NCBI GenBank assembly: GCA_965267335.1
Contig: OZ253953.1
Location: 4,402,001 to 4,466,000, forward strand
From: G965267335 sp965267335
GTDB lineage: Bacteria; Bacteroidota; Bacteroidia; Cytophagales; JAAEPT01
DNA: 64,000 nt
Direction of reading: 5' to 3'
Made by a program: the position numbers and the translations under genes. Shown here piece by piece: positions 17,521 through 26,176 of this stretch; the first letter of the stretch is position 1; each line of letters opens with the position of its first letter. The notes under the pieces were generated by a model. It had not been told where the DNA came from and did no database searches. It saw only the letters and a list, made by a program, of their open reading frames with translations.

Positions 17521-18186
17521 TTATTCCTGATCCAATAGTTTGAATGAACTAACAAATTTATCAGTAATATCTTCATCAGAATAATTTCCTTCTTTCATGT
17601 GCCATACCTGGTACAATCTGTTCTCTTTGATGAAACACTTGATAAATACATAGTATGTACCATTATGCGCTTTTGCTTTCAAAGCAGGGAATTGATCATA
17701 GAACTTGTAGTGCTCTTTCTTGTCAACTACCGGATCCTGAGTACCATAAGGTCTCAAAGCACCAAGACCACCTTGAAGACCGCCTTCAAGCATTTGCTTT
17801 TTAGTTGCTTCGTCAACAGCATCCATAAGCTCAGCAGGCATATCGTTGTATCCAATTACAAAAATCTCTTTATCAGAAGGTTGATGCATGAACATATGGA
17901 TTTCGATGGGGCCAACGTCAGTATCTTGTACCTGTGAAGACTCCTGAGGTGTACCAGGCATCTCTACGCTGAAGTTTCCGGCTTCGTTTGTGTAAACTTC
18001 CCAACCAGCCGCGTCTTCGTCTATCGCTTCAGTGTCATCAGTCAGTTCGTCTACATCATCAAGATCTTCAGTAGTTTCAGTTTCTTCAGTTTGCTCTGCT
18101 TTCTCATCTCCTCCACCGCACGAGTATAAAAACATTGATCCGCATAACACGAATAACAATCCTAATTTTCTAAATTTTCTTTCCAT
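17521..18186 (-). CDS. SPII lipoprotein, paralogue of the downstream secreted protein
   Basis: The signal peptide ends in the lipobox FLYSC, followed by GGGD and an acidic Thr/Glu/Asp-rich linker (about residues 28-60) typical of Bacteroidota surface lipoproteins. The globular part (about 62-221) is a close paralogue of the product of 16876-17436, with VGPIEIHMFMHQPSD, VIGYNDMPAELMD and KAHNGTYYVFIKCFIKENRL. The pair looks like a tandem duplication in which one copy kept the lipid anchor and the other lost it. Function unknown. Confidence 0.75.
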   Translation of the reverse strand: MERKFRKLGLLFVLCGSMFLYSCGGGDEKAEQTEETETTEDLDDVDELTDDTEAIDEDAAGWEVYTNEAGNFSVEMPGTPQESSQVQDTDVGPIEIHMFMHQPSDKEIFVIGYNDMPAELMDAVDEATKKQMLEGGLQGGLGALRPYGTQDPVVDKKEHYKFYDQFPALKAKAHNGTYYVFIKCFIKENRLYQVWHMKEGNYSDEDITDKFVSSFKLLDQE

Positions 18187-18359
18187 CTGTGTGAATAATA
18201 ATTTGGGTTTAACAATAGTGATATAAATTCGGCAGGCTAAGAGAGGTTGAAAAGATATGGTACATTTTTATTATTGACAGCCGATCCTTGCAATACCTAA
18301 CCTGGCAGTTTCATTTACGATACTAACAAATATTAGTTTCTTTTTATAAAGAATTAGAT

Positions 18360-18368
18360 TAAATTTGC
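18360..18368 (+). promoter_or_regulatory. Bacteroidota-type -7 promoter box of the arginine cluster
   Basis: TAAATTTGC fits the TAnnTTTG consensus and lies about 170 bp before the first gene of the arginine cluster, which leaves an unusually long leader. The intergenic stretch 18187-18538 has no gene. Confidence 0.5.
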
Positions 18369-18421
18369 AACTCACTTATGAGTACAGAATTTACACATAC
18401 AGTAATTTTTTCAAACAGGAG

Positions 18422-18445
18422 GCCCTTCCCAAGGCCCGGAAGGGC
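18422..18445 (+). promoter_or_regulatory. GC-rich hairpin in the arginine-cluster leader
   Basis: GCCCTTCC (18422-18429) and GGAAGGGC (18438-18445) form a perfect 8-bp stem with an 8-nt loop in otherwise AT-rich sequence, about 55 bp after the predicted promoter box. There is no U run, so it is not a simple terminator; it may be part of an attenuator, an RNA-stability element or a protein site. Confidence 0.45.
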
Positions 18446-18538
18446 GTAGTATGTTCGATTTTACCTACGTGGTAAATATTCTTCAAAATATTTCATTTCT
18501 AACACTTAATCACGATCAATCAATTTGGGATTGGACAA

Positions 18539-19201
18539 ATGAGTGCGTTTAAAATTAAAATAGCGGGAACGGAGGACTTTGAATTTGCAGAAGCGATTTC
18601 AAAGGAGATGGCTGAAAGCGCCAAAATGAGAGGAACTGGTATTGCTCAGCGCTCACCTGAGTATTTAAAAAAACAGATGAGCGAAGGCAAAGCCATTATC
18701 GCTCTGTCAAAAGACGGTGAGGTAGCCGGATTTTGCTACATAGAATCCTGGGGGCATCAAAAATATGCCGCCAACTCCGGATTGATTGTATTTCCTGAGT
18801 TCAGAAAATTTGGCCTGGCGAGAAAAATAAAAGCCAAAGCATTTGAATTAAGTCGAAAAAAATACCCGGATGCAAAGCTCTTTGGACTGACTACCAGTCT
18901 GGCGGTAATGAAGATCAATTCAGAGCTTGGTTATCATCCGGTGACTTATTCCGAACTAACAGATGATGAAGAATTCTGGAAGGGTTGCCAAAGCTGTGTC
19001 AACTATGACATTCTTACAAAGAAAGAACGCAAAAACTGCCTCTGTACAGCGATGCTTTTTGAGCCCAAAAAGAAGAAACCAAAATGGAACTTTCTGGAGA
19101 GCTTAAATATCATCAAGAGATTAAAAAGAATAAAGGAGAAGAATTATCTCAAAAAGTTTAGTCAACTATTCAAATCAAAGAAAAACCTTAAGTCGGTATA
19201 A
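18539..19201 (+). CDS. GNAT acetyltransferase, putative N-acetylglutamate synthase
   Basis: The 220-residue protein is a GNAT enzyme with an acetyl-CoA loop region around LIVFPEFRKFGLARKIK. It contains four Cys residues (150, 153, 167, 169) in GCQSCVNYDILTKKERKNCLC and a basic C-terminal tail. It is the first gene of the arginine cluster, 4 bp before argG, and the window has no classical argA or argJ. The position suggests that it makes N-acetylglutamate, the first step of arginine synthesis; this is inferred from context and not from a diagnostic motif. Confidence 0.75.
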   Translation: MSAFKIKIAGTEDFEFAEAISKEMAESAKMRGTGIAQRSPEYLKKQMSEGKAIIALSKDGEVAGFCYIESWGHQKYAANSGLIVFPEFRKFGLARKIKAKAFELSRKKYPDAKLFGLTTSLAVMKINSELGYHPVTYSELTDDEEFWKGCQSCVNYDILTKKERKNCLCTAMLFEPKKKKPKWNFLESLNIIKRLKRIKEKNYLKKFSQLFKSKKNLKSV

Positions 19202-19205
19202 CGAA

Positions 19206-20408
19206 ATGAGCAGTAAGAATAACAAAGTGCTATTAGCTTATAGTGGGGGACTGGATACCACCTATTGTGTGAAGTATCTTTCAGAAGAAAAAGGCCTGGA
19301 AGTATATTCTGCACTGGTGAATACTGGTGGATTCTCTAAAGAAGAATTAGCGGATGTAGAACAAAAGGCTTTTGAACTAGGGGTTAAAGAGCATGCGGTT
19401 CTTGATGCTACCGATGTGTTCTACAAAGAATGTATTAAGTACCTTATTGCCGGTAATATTCTCAAAAACAACACTTATCCACTGTCTGTAAGTGCTGAGC
19501 GAGTGTTTCAGGCAATTGCCTTAGCAAAACACGCTCGTAAAATAGGCGCTTCATATATTGCACACGGCAGTACCGGAGCTGGTAATGATCAGGTTCGTTT
19601 CGACATGACCTTTCATATTCTTTGTCCGGACATTGAAATTATTACTCCAATTCGAGACAATCAGCTTTCTCGTGAAGAAGAAATTGAATACCTGAAATCC
19701 AAGGGCGTTGAGCGCGACTGGAAAAAATCTGTCTACTCCATTAATAAGGGTATCTGGGGCACTTCAGTGGGTGGAAAGGAAACCCTTACCTCCGATGGAT
19801 ACCTCCCTGAAGAAGCCTGGCCTACCCAGGTAACTAAGTCCGGAGAAGAAGAACTGGAGATTGAGTTCATTAAGGGAGAACCTAAGGCAGTTAACGGGAA
19901 GTCATTCAACAACCCAGTGGAAGCAATATTGGAAATAGAAAAAATTGCGGCTCCATATGGAGTGGGACGAGATATCCATGTTGGAGATACTATTATAGGA
20001 ATTAAAGGGCGCGTTGGTTTTGAGGCAGCTGCACCAATTTTGGTTATCAAAGCACACCATGCGCTCGAAAAGCATGTACTTACAAAGCAGCAGCTGACAT
20101 TAAAGGATAACCTGGCCGCTCAATATGGTAACATGGTGCATGAAGGGCAGTTCCTGGAACCAATGATGAGAGACATTGAAGTGTTTCTGGACAACACCCA
20201 AAAATATGTAAATGGAAAAGTAAAAATTCACCTCGCTCCATATCGATATTATGTCATTGGGATTGAATCTAACAATGATCTTATGTCATCAAAATTCGGA
20301 AGCTACGGAGAAATGAACAATACCTGGTCCGGTGAGGATGTAAAAGGGTTTGCGAAAATTTTCGGTAACCAGACAATGATTCATAGGTTGGTTAATAAAG
20401 AACAATAA
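19206..20408 (+). CDS. argG: Argininosuccinate synthase
   Basis: The 400-residue protein has the ATP-PP motif LLAYSGGLDTTYC at the N-terminus, HGSTGAGNDQVRF for citrulline/aspartate binding, and SVGGKETLTSDG. It condenses citrulline and aspartate using ATP. It follows the GNAT gene by 4 bp and is separated from argC by an AT-rich inverted repeat. Confidence 0.96.
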   Translation: MSSKNNKVLLAYSGGLDTTYCVKYLSEEKGLEVYSALVNTGGFSKEELADVEQKAFELGVKEHAVLDATDVFYKECIKYLIAGNILKNNTYPLSVSAERVFQAIALAKHARKIGASYIAHGSTGAGNDQVRFDMTFHILCPDIEIITPIRDNQLSREEEIEYLKSKGVERDWKKSVYSINKGIWGTSVGGKETLTSDGYLPEEAWPTQVTKSGEEELEIEFIKGEPKAVNGKSFNNPVEAILEIEKIAAPYGVGRDIHVGDTIIGIKGRVGFEAAAPILVIKAHHALEKHVLTKQQLTLKDNLAAQYGNMVHEGQFLEPMMRDIEVFLDNTQKYVNGKVKIHLAPYRYYVIGIESNNDLMSSKFGSYGEMNNTWSGEDVKGFAKIFGNQTMIHRLVNKEQ

Positions 20409-20432
20409 AGTTTAAATGGTAAATATTAAATG

Positions 20433-20488
20433 TTAAATAATAAATTCCCAACTCTGACAATCTGAATACTTTAAAGTTTATTATTTAA
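20433..20488. repeat. AT-rich inverted repeat between argG and argC
   Basis: Perfect 12-bp arms TTAAATAATAAA (20433-20444) and TTTATTATTTAA (20477-20488) lie within longer, looser arms rich in TTAAATNTTAAA. The same sequence style recurs at 57338-57423. It may act as an mRNA processing or attenuation element inside the operon. Confidence 0.55.
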
Positions 20489-20517
20489 GATTTAGAATTT
20501 AAAATTCTCAACAAAAA

Positions 20518-21483
20518 ATGATCAAAATAGGAATCGTAGGAGGTGCGGGTTATACAGGAGGAGAACTTCTGAGAATATTATTAGGACATCCTGAAGTAAA
20601 AATTCAGTTTGTACACAGTAAAAGTAATGCCGGTAATCCTATCTATGCCGTACATAAAGATCTTATCGGATATACCGATCTGAAATTTGCATCGGAGTTG
20701 AATGATGATATCGATGTATTAATTATGTGCCTTGGTCATGGTGATGCAAAAACATTTCTAGAGGCTAATCCTTCGTTTTATGCAAAGAAAATAGTCGACC
20801 TCAGCACTGACTTTCGTCATAAGCGAGAAGGGAATGATTTCATTTATGGTTTACCTGAGTTGCAGCGTGAAACGATAAAGTCTCAAAAACACATCGCCAA
20901 CCCAGGTTGTTTTGCTACCTGCATACAGCTTGGGCTTTTGCCTGCAGCTAATGAAAATATGTTGAGTGGCGAAGTACATGTGAGTGCGATTACAGGATCA
21001 ACCGGTGCAGGACAAAGCCTGAGTCCAACATCTCACTTTAGCTGGAGAAATAATAATATGTCTGTGTATAAGGCATTTGAGCACCAGCATCTGGTAGAAA
21101 TAAATCAAAGCATCACCGATCTTCAGAAAAATTTTGATAAACCAATAAATTTTATACCATTTAGGGGTGATTTTACAAGGGGAATTATTGCTTCAATTTA
21201 TTTTGATAGTGATTATTCCGAAGAGCAGGTGGTTGACTTATATGAGAGTTATTACGCCTCTCACCCATTTACTCATGTAGTCAAGAACAATCCTGACTTG
21301 AAACAGGTTGTTAATACTAATAACGCATTAGTCTACGTGAAAAAATACGGAACTAAGATTCACATTATAAGCGAAATAGATAATCTTGTAAAAGGAGCAT
21401 CCGGACAAGCGGTTCAAAATTTAAACCTCATATCCGGATTGGATGAGCGAACAGGACTTTTCTTGAAGCCAATTGGATTTTGA
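20518..21483 (+). CDS. argC: N-acetyl-gamma-glutamyl-phosphate reductase
   Basis: The 321-residue protein starts with the NADP-binding IGIVGGAGYTGGELLR. It has the catalytic Cys in HIANPGCFATCIQLG and the conserved SGEVHVSAITGSTGAGQS. It reduces N-acyl-glutamyl phosphate to the semialdehyde. The stop overlaps the proB start (TGATG at 21481). Confidence 0.95.
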   Translation: MIKIGIVGGAGYTGGELLRILLGHPEVKIQFVHSKSNAGNPIYAVHKDLIGYTDLKFASELNDDIDVLIMCLGHGDAKTFLEANPSFYAKKIVDLSTDFRHKREGNDFIYGLPELQRETIKSQKHIANPGCFATCIQLGLLPAANENMLSGEVHVSAITGSTGAGQSLSPTSHFSWRNNNMSVYKAFEHQHLVEINQSITDLQKNFDKPINFIPFRGDFTRGIIASIYFDSDYSEEQVVDLYESYYASHPFTHVVKNNPDLKQVVNTNNALVYVKKYGTKIHIISEIDNLVKGASGQAVQNLNLISGLDERTGLFLKPIGF

Positions 21484-22259
21484 TGATTAACAAACAAAAC
21501 ATAGTAGTAAAGGTGGGGACGAATGTCCTTACGACAGATGAAGATGATTTAGATTTCCATGTAATCGGCCACCTGGTGGGGCAGATTGCAAAGATAAAAG
21601 AGGAAGGGCATAACGTTATCTTGGTGTCCTCGGGAGCTGTAGGGGCAGGAAAAACCCGCTACACTCTCAAGAATGAATCGGATGAAACGATCAGAAGACA
21701 AGTCTACTCTGCAATTGGTCAGGTTACTCTGATGACCACCTACTCTGAAATGTTTAGCCGGTTTGAATTAATCACCGCACAGGTATTAGCAACAAAAGAA
21801 GATTTCATAGGGATTGAAGCCTATCGAAATATGCAAAATTGCTTTGAAGCTCTTCTGAAAGATGATATTGTACCTATCGTAAATGAAAACGATGTGGTGT
21901 CCATCGATGAATTGATGTTTACTGATAATGATGAGCTTGCCGGACTAACTGCATTTATGGTAAAGGCCGACAAGCTGATTCTATTGACCAATGTGGACGG
22001 CTTATACCCAAACAGTGAAAGAAAAGCCGGTGAAATGATAGATGTCGTAGGAGCTGAAGAAGAAATAGACCCGACTTTTGGAAGTAAGTCAGAAGGTGGC
22101 CGAGGAGGAATGGAAAGCAAAGTTGAAGTAGCCTTAAGACTTCGGGAAAAAGGAATTGAAACATATATCGCCAACGGAAATAAGAAGAAAACTATTCTTA
22201 AAATTTTCAACGGTGAAAAAGAAGGAACAAAATTCGAAGCACAACTTATAAACGCGTAA
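21483..22259 (+). CDS. proB: Glutamate 5-kinase without PUA domain
   Basis: The ATG at 21483 overlaps the argC stop; a TTG one codon earlier is possible but less likely. The 258-residue product is the amino-acid kinase domain only: IVVKVGTNVL, LVSSGAVGAGKTR, VPIVNENDVVS, FTDNDELAG, LLTNVDGLY and GRGGMESKVEVA. The C-terminal PUA domain of E. coli ProB is absent. It phosphorylates glutamate for proline synthesis; proA follows after 3 bp. Confidence 0.93.
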   Translation: MINKQNIVVKVGTNVLTTDEDDLDFHVIGHLVGQIAKIKEEGHNVILVSSGAVGAGKTRYTLKNESDETIRRQVYSAIGQVTLMTTYSEMFSRFELITAQVLATKEDFIGIEAYRNMQNCFEALLKDDIVPIVNENDVVSIDELMFTDNDELAGLTAFMVKADKLILLTNVDGLYPNSERKAGEMIDVVGAEEEIDPTFGSKSEGGRGGMESKVEVALRLREKGIETYIANGNKKKTILKIFNGEKEGTKFEAQLINA

Positions 22260-22262
22260 GCA

Positions 22263-23534
22263 ATGGAAGATGTAGCAACAAATTTGGAAACAGAAATAAA
22301 AGAAGGACTGGCAAAAGTAAAGGCAGCAAGTCGAAAAAGTGTAAACCTGACTGACGAGGATATTAAGACTATTCTCAATGAACTCGCAGACCTGGCACTG
22401 GAAAACGAATCCTTTATACTATCAGAAAACCAAAAAGACCTGGATCGTATGGACCCTGACAATCCGAAATACGATCGTCTTCTGTTGAACTCCGAGAGGC
22501 TCAAGGCTATAACTGATGACCTGAGAAACGTTGCCGACCTGGAATCTCCACTAGGTATTGTGCTTGATGAAAAAACACTGGACAACGGACTCAAGGTGTC
22601 ACGAGTGACCGTACCCCTGGGAACCATTGGTATAGTTTACGAATCACGTCCAAACGTGACTTTTGACGTTTTCGCACTTTGTCTGAAATCAGGAAACGCG
22701 ACTGTACTGAAAGGTAGCCGTGACGCAAAAGACTCCAACATTGCAATTGTAAGTCTTATCAAAAAGGCCTTAGGTAAATATGGCCTGGAAGACCTATGCT
22801 ATTTAGCACCTGCTGAAAGAGAAGCACTACCTTATATCCTGGAAGCCACCGAGCATATCGATTGTGCTATACCAAGAGGTAGTCAGGGCTTGATTGATTT
22901 TGTCCGGGAAAACGCAAAAATTCCTGTCATAGAAACTGGAGCTGGTATATGCCATACTTATGTCGATAAAGAAGCTGATGTAACAAAGGCCAAAAATATT
23001 GTAACGAACGCCAAGTCCAGACGAGTATCAGTGTGCAATGCTTTGGATTGTATGATTATCCATAAAGATAAGCTCGCTGACCTTAAAGAAATTATGTCTG
23101 ACCTGCCTGCACATAATGTCGAGGTATTTGCTGATGAAAGAGCCTATGCAGAATTGGATAATTCATATCCTGCTGAGCTTTTGTACAAGGCTACGCCAGA
23201 ATCATTCGGTACAGAATTTCTGTCTCATAAAATGTCGATCAAAACGGTTGACTCAGTAGAAGAGGCACTGGATCACGTTGCAGCTCATACATCCAAGCAC
23301 TCGGAAGCGATTGTCAGTGAAAATCAAGACACAGTAAACTACTATCTGAAAAATACTGATGCGGCTTGCGTGTATGCGAATGCTTCAACAGCATTTTCTG
23401 ATGGTGCGCAATTCGGGCTTGGTGCTGAAATTGGTATCAGCACACAAAAGCTTCACGCCAGAGGGCCAATGGCACTTAGGGAACTCACCAGCTACAAATG
23501 GGTAGTTATTGGTGATGGTCAAACCAGACCTTAG
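22263..23534 (+). CDS. proA: Glutamate-5-semialdehyde dehydrogenase (gamma-glutamyl phosphate reductase)
   Basis: The 423-residue aldehyde-dehydrogenase-fold protein has LGTIGIVYESRPNVTFDVFALCLKS, the NADP-site PRGSQGLI, the catalytic Cys in RRVSVCNALDC, and the C-terminal LGAEIGISTQKLHARGPMAL signature. It reduces glutamyl 5-phosphate to the semialdehyde for proline synthesis. Its place inside the arginine cluster couples the two glutamate-derived pathways. Confidence 0.95.
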   Translation: MEDVATNLETEIKEGLAKVKAASRKSVNLTDEDIKTILNELADLALENESFILSENQKDLDRMDPDNPKYDRLLLNSERLKAITDDLRNVADLESPLGIVLDEKTLDNGLKVSRVTVPLGTIGIVYESRPNVTFDVFALCLKSGNATVLKGSRDAKDSNIAIVSLIKKALGKYGLEDLCYLAPAEREALPYILEATEHIDCAIPRGSQGLIDFVRENAKIPVIETGAGICHTYVDKEADVTKAKNIVTNAKSRRVSVCNALDCMIIHKDKLADLKEIMSDLPAHNVEVFADERAYAELDNSYPAELLYKATPESFGTEFLSHKMSIKTVDSVEEALDHVAAHTSKHSEAIVSENQDTVNYYLKNTDAACVYANASTAFSDGAQFGLGAEIGISTQKLHARGPMALRELTSYKWVVIGDGQTRP

Positions 23535-23568
23535 TACATTGGTTTAACATTTAGATTAACATAAGAAA

Positions 23569-24714
23569 ATGGGCATATTTGATGTTTATCCACTATTTGA
23601 CATAGAAGTTGTTAAAGGTGAAGGTAACTACGTCTGGGATTCCAATGGGACCAAATATCTGGACTTATACGGAGGTCATGCAGTAATTTCTATAGGGCAT
23701 TCGCATCCACACTATATCAAAAGCATTAGCGATCAGTTGCATAAAATTGGGTTCTATAGTAATTCTATACAAATACCAATGCAGTTGGAGTTAGCCCATA
23801 AATTGGGAGAACTATGCGGTCGACCTGACTATGATTTGTTTTTCTGTAATAGTGGAGCCGAAGCAAATGAAAATGCATTTAAACTCGCCTCATTTCACAC
23901 AGGAAGAAAAAAAATAATTTCCTTCTCTAAAGGATTTCATGGACGAACTTCACTGGCAGTGGCTGTTACAGATAATCCAAACATTGTAGCCCCCACCAAT
24001 GAAACTGAAAATGTAATCTTATTGCCTTTCAATGACGAAAAGGCTCTGGAAAAAGCATTTGAAGAAAATGAAATTGCAGCAGTAATTCTTGAAGGTATTC
24101 AAGGTATTGGTGGGATTAACCTTCCAAATCAATCTTTTGTAGAAAAGGTACGAGAACTATGCGACTGGAATAACTCCGTATTTATAGCCGATGAAATTCA
24201 AAGTGGCTACGGACGTTCAGGAAAGTTCTTTGCAATGGACCATTACGGAATTGATGCTGACATTTACACCATGGCCAAAGGAATGGGTAATGGCTTTCCT
24301 ATCGGAGGCATCCTTATCAGTCCCAAATTTAAAGCCAAGCATGGGATGCTCGGAACCACTTTCGGAGGAAACCACCTGGCTTGTGCAGCAGGAATCGCAG
24401 TGCTAGACGTACTAAAAGAAGAAAACCTAATCGAAAATGCAGCCTCTCTAGGAGATTATACCGTAGAGAAACTACAGACACTTGAGGGTGTTAAAGAGGT
24501 TCGTGGCAAAGGTTTAATGATTGGCATTGAACTGGAAAGGGAAGTTGCGGCCATACGTAAAGCCATACTCTTTGATCATAAAATATTTACAGGCTCATCA
24601 AGTAATAAGAATACGATCCGCTTACTACCAGCGCTTTCTGTTGGTAAAGAGGAAATTGATATGTTCGTTGATGCACTAAAAACAGAATTGGAGAAACTAA
24701 CGCAAGGGGTTTAA
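23569..24714 (+). CDS. argD: Acylornithine aminotransferase
   Basis: The 381-residue class III aminotransferase shows LDLYGGHAVISIGHSHP, FCNSGAEANENAFKLA, GFHGRTSLAVA, FIADEIQSGYGRSGKF and the PLP Lys in AKGMGNGFPIGG. It converts N-acylglutamate semialdehyde to N-acylornithine. It lies 34 bp after proA and 39 bp before the four-helix-bundle gene. Confidence 0.94.
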   Translation: MGIFDVYPLFDIEVVKGEGNYVWDSNGTKYLDLYGGHAVISIGHSHPHYIKSISDQLHKIGFYSNSIQIPMQLELAHKLGELCGRPDYDLFFCNSGAEANENAFKLASFHTGRKKIISFSKGFHGRTSLAVAVTDNPNIVAPTNETENVILLPFNDEKALEKAFEENEIAAVILEGIQGIGGINLPNQSFVEKVRELCDWNNSVFIADEIQSGYGRSGKFFAMDHYGIDADIYTMAKGMGNGFPIGGILISPKFKAKHGMLGTTFGGNHLACAAGIAVLDVLKEENLIENAASLGDYTVEKLQTLEGVKEVRGKGLMIGIELEREVAAIRKAILFDHKIFTGSSSNKNTIRLLPALSVGKEEIDMFVDALKTELEKLTQGV

Positions 24715-24753
24715 AGTTTGAAGTTTTTTTAGTTAGACGTAACTCGCAGAAGT

Positions 24754-25107
24754 ATGCAGGATTTTAAAAAACTCAAAGTCTGGGAGAAAGCTCACAAATT
24801 TACCCTTCAGGTGTATTCCATATCAAAAAATTTCCCTGTAGAGGAAAGATACGGATCGACTTCCCAAATACGAAGAGCGTCAACTTCAATCCCCCTAAAT
24901 ATTGCTGAGGGCTGTGGAAGATACACCACTAAAGACAAGGTGAACTTCTTCCAAATAGCTTTGGGATCGACTCAAGAAGTTGAATACATCCTGGTTTTAA
25001 CAAAAGATCTTCAATTTATTCATCAGAATGAGTTTGATTCGGCAAACAAGGAAATACAAGAAGTCAAAGCAATGTTAATAAGCTTAATCAAAACCATGCG
25101 AACGTAA
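24754..25107 (+). CDS. Four-helix-bundle protein (23S rRNA intervening-sequence family)
   Basis: The 117-residue product has the family pattern: FKKLKVWEKAHKF at the start, then SSQIRRAS-like (TSQIRRASTSIPLNIAEGCGR), FFQIALGST.EVEY, and a final helix. Homologues occur in intervening sequences of 23S rRNA genes and, in Bacteroidota, as free-standing genes often near surface polysaccharide loci or in operons. Its role is unknown. Here it splits argD from argF' on the same strand and so is probably a later arrival in the operon. Confidence 0.88.
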   Translation: MQDFKKLKVWEKAHKFTLQVYSISKNFPVEERYGSTSQIRRASTSIPLNIAEGCGRYTTKDKVNFFQIALGSTQEVEYILVLTKDLQFIHQNEFDSANKEIQEVKAMLISLIKTMRT

Positions 25108-25228
25108 TGATAAACAACAACTTTAAACCCCTTACTTTTCACTTTGAACTCATACCACTAAATTAGCTTGGAGAAGTAAGGCCAACAATATAAAAAGTTG
25201 AAGCCGGCAGAAGAAGAATTTTAAGGAA

Positions 25229-26176
25229 ATGAAACAATTCACTAGCGTACACGATGTTCAAAATATACAGAAGCTTGTAGACCTTGGGCTGGAATTAAAA
25301 AACGATCCATTCAAATATGAAAGCCTTGGTAGAAGAAAAACCATGGGCATTATCTTTCTAAACCCCAGCTTGAGAACACGACTCAGCACTCAGAAAGCTG
25401 CAGCCAACCTGGGGATGAATACCATGGTCATGAACTTCACGGGAGAAGGTTGGAATCTGGAAACCAAGGAAGGTGTAGTGATGGATGGAGGAAGTCAGGA
25501 GCACATCAAAGAAGCTGCGGCCGTAATTGGTATGTACTGCGATATAATTGGTATCCGCTCTTTTCCTAAATTTGAAAATCGTGAAGATGATTACGCTGAT
25601 CAAATCATAAAAGACGTAATCAAGTATTCCGGAAAACCAGTGGTAAGCTTGGAGTCAGCCATTCGTCATCCACTTCAATCACTGGCCGACCTCATCACAA
25701 TGGAAGAGCTGAAAACGGTTGAAAAGCCTAAAGTAGTCCTTACCTGGGCACCTCACCCCAGAGCTTTGCCACAAGCAGTGAGCAATTCTTTTGCAGAATG
25801 GGTACTGGGTGCGAACATGGACCTTACAATTACACATCCTGAAGGTTATGAACTATCCGAAGAGTTCACAAATGGGGCAACCATAGAATATGACCAACAA
25901 AAGGCCTTTGAAGGTGCAGATTTCATTTATGCCAAAAACTGGTCAAGTTATAATGACTATGGCAAAATTCTGAGTACCGACAATTCCTGGATTGTCGATG
26001 AAGCGAAAATGAAGCTGACAAACAATGGTAAGTTTATGCACTGCCTCCCCGTACGCAGAAATGTAGTGGTAAGTGATGGAGTACTGGATAGTGAAAGCTC
26101 AGTGGTAATTCAACAAGCCGGTAACCGAGAATGGTCTGCTCAGGCTGTAATTAAAACCATGCTGGATAGCCTATGA
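25229..26176 (+). CDS. argF': N-acylornithine (acetyl- or succinyl-) carbamoyltransferase
   Basis: The 315-residue protein has the carbamoyl-phosphate motif NPSLRTRLST and the Bacteroidota-type segments YCDIIGIRSFPKFENRE, TWAPHPRALPQAV, FMHCLPVRRNVVVSD. These belong to the family using N-acyl-ornithine instead of ornithine, as in Bacteroides fragilis succinylornithine transcarbamylase. Glutamine at residue 90 (GGSQEH) appears to occupy the position that separates acetyl- from succinyl-ornithine enzymes (Glu versus Pro), so the acyl preference is open. The stop overlaps the argB ATG (26173-26176). Confidence 0.92.
   Translation: MKQFTSVHDVQNIQKLVDLGLELKNDPFKYESLGRRKTMGIIFLNPSLRTRLSTQKAAANLGMNTMVMNFTGEGWNLETKEGVVMDGGSQEHIKEAAAVIGMYCDIIGIRSFPKFENREDDYADQIIKDVIKYSGKPVVSLESAIRHPLQSLADLITMEELKTVEKPKVVLTWAPHPRALPQAVSNSFAEWVLGANMDLTITHPEGYELSEEFTNGATIEYDQQKAFEGADFIYAKNWSSYNDYGKILSTDNSWIVDEAKMKLTNNGKFMHCLPVRRNVVVSDGVLDSESSVVIQQAGNREWSAQAVIKTMLDSL

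Noticed and set aside
21821..22627. A 268-residue minus-strand frame across proB and proA
   Set aside because: It is Ser-rich, opposite two well-supported genes, and shows no motif of its own.
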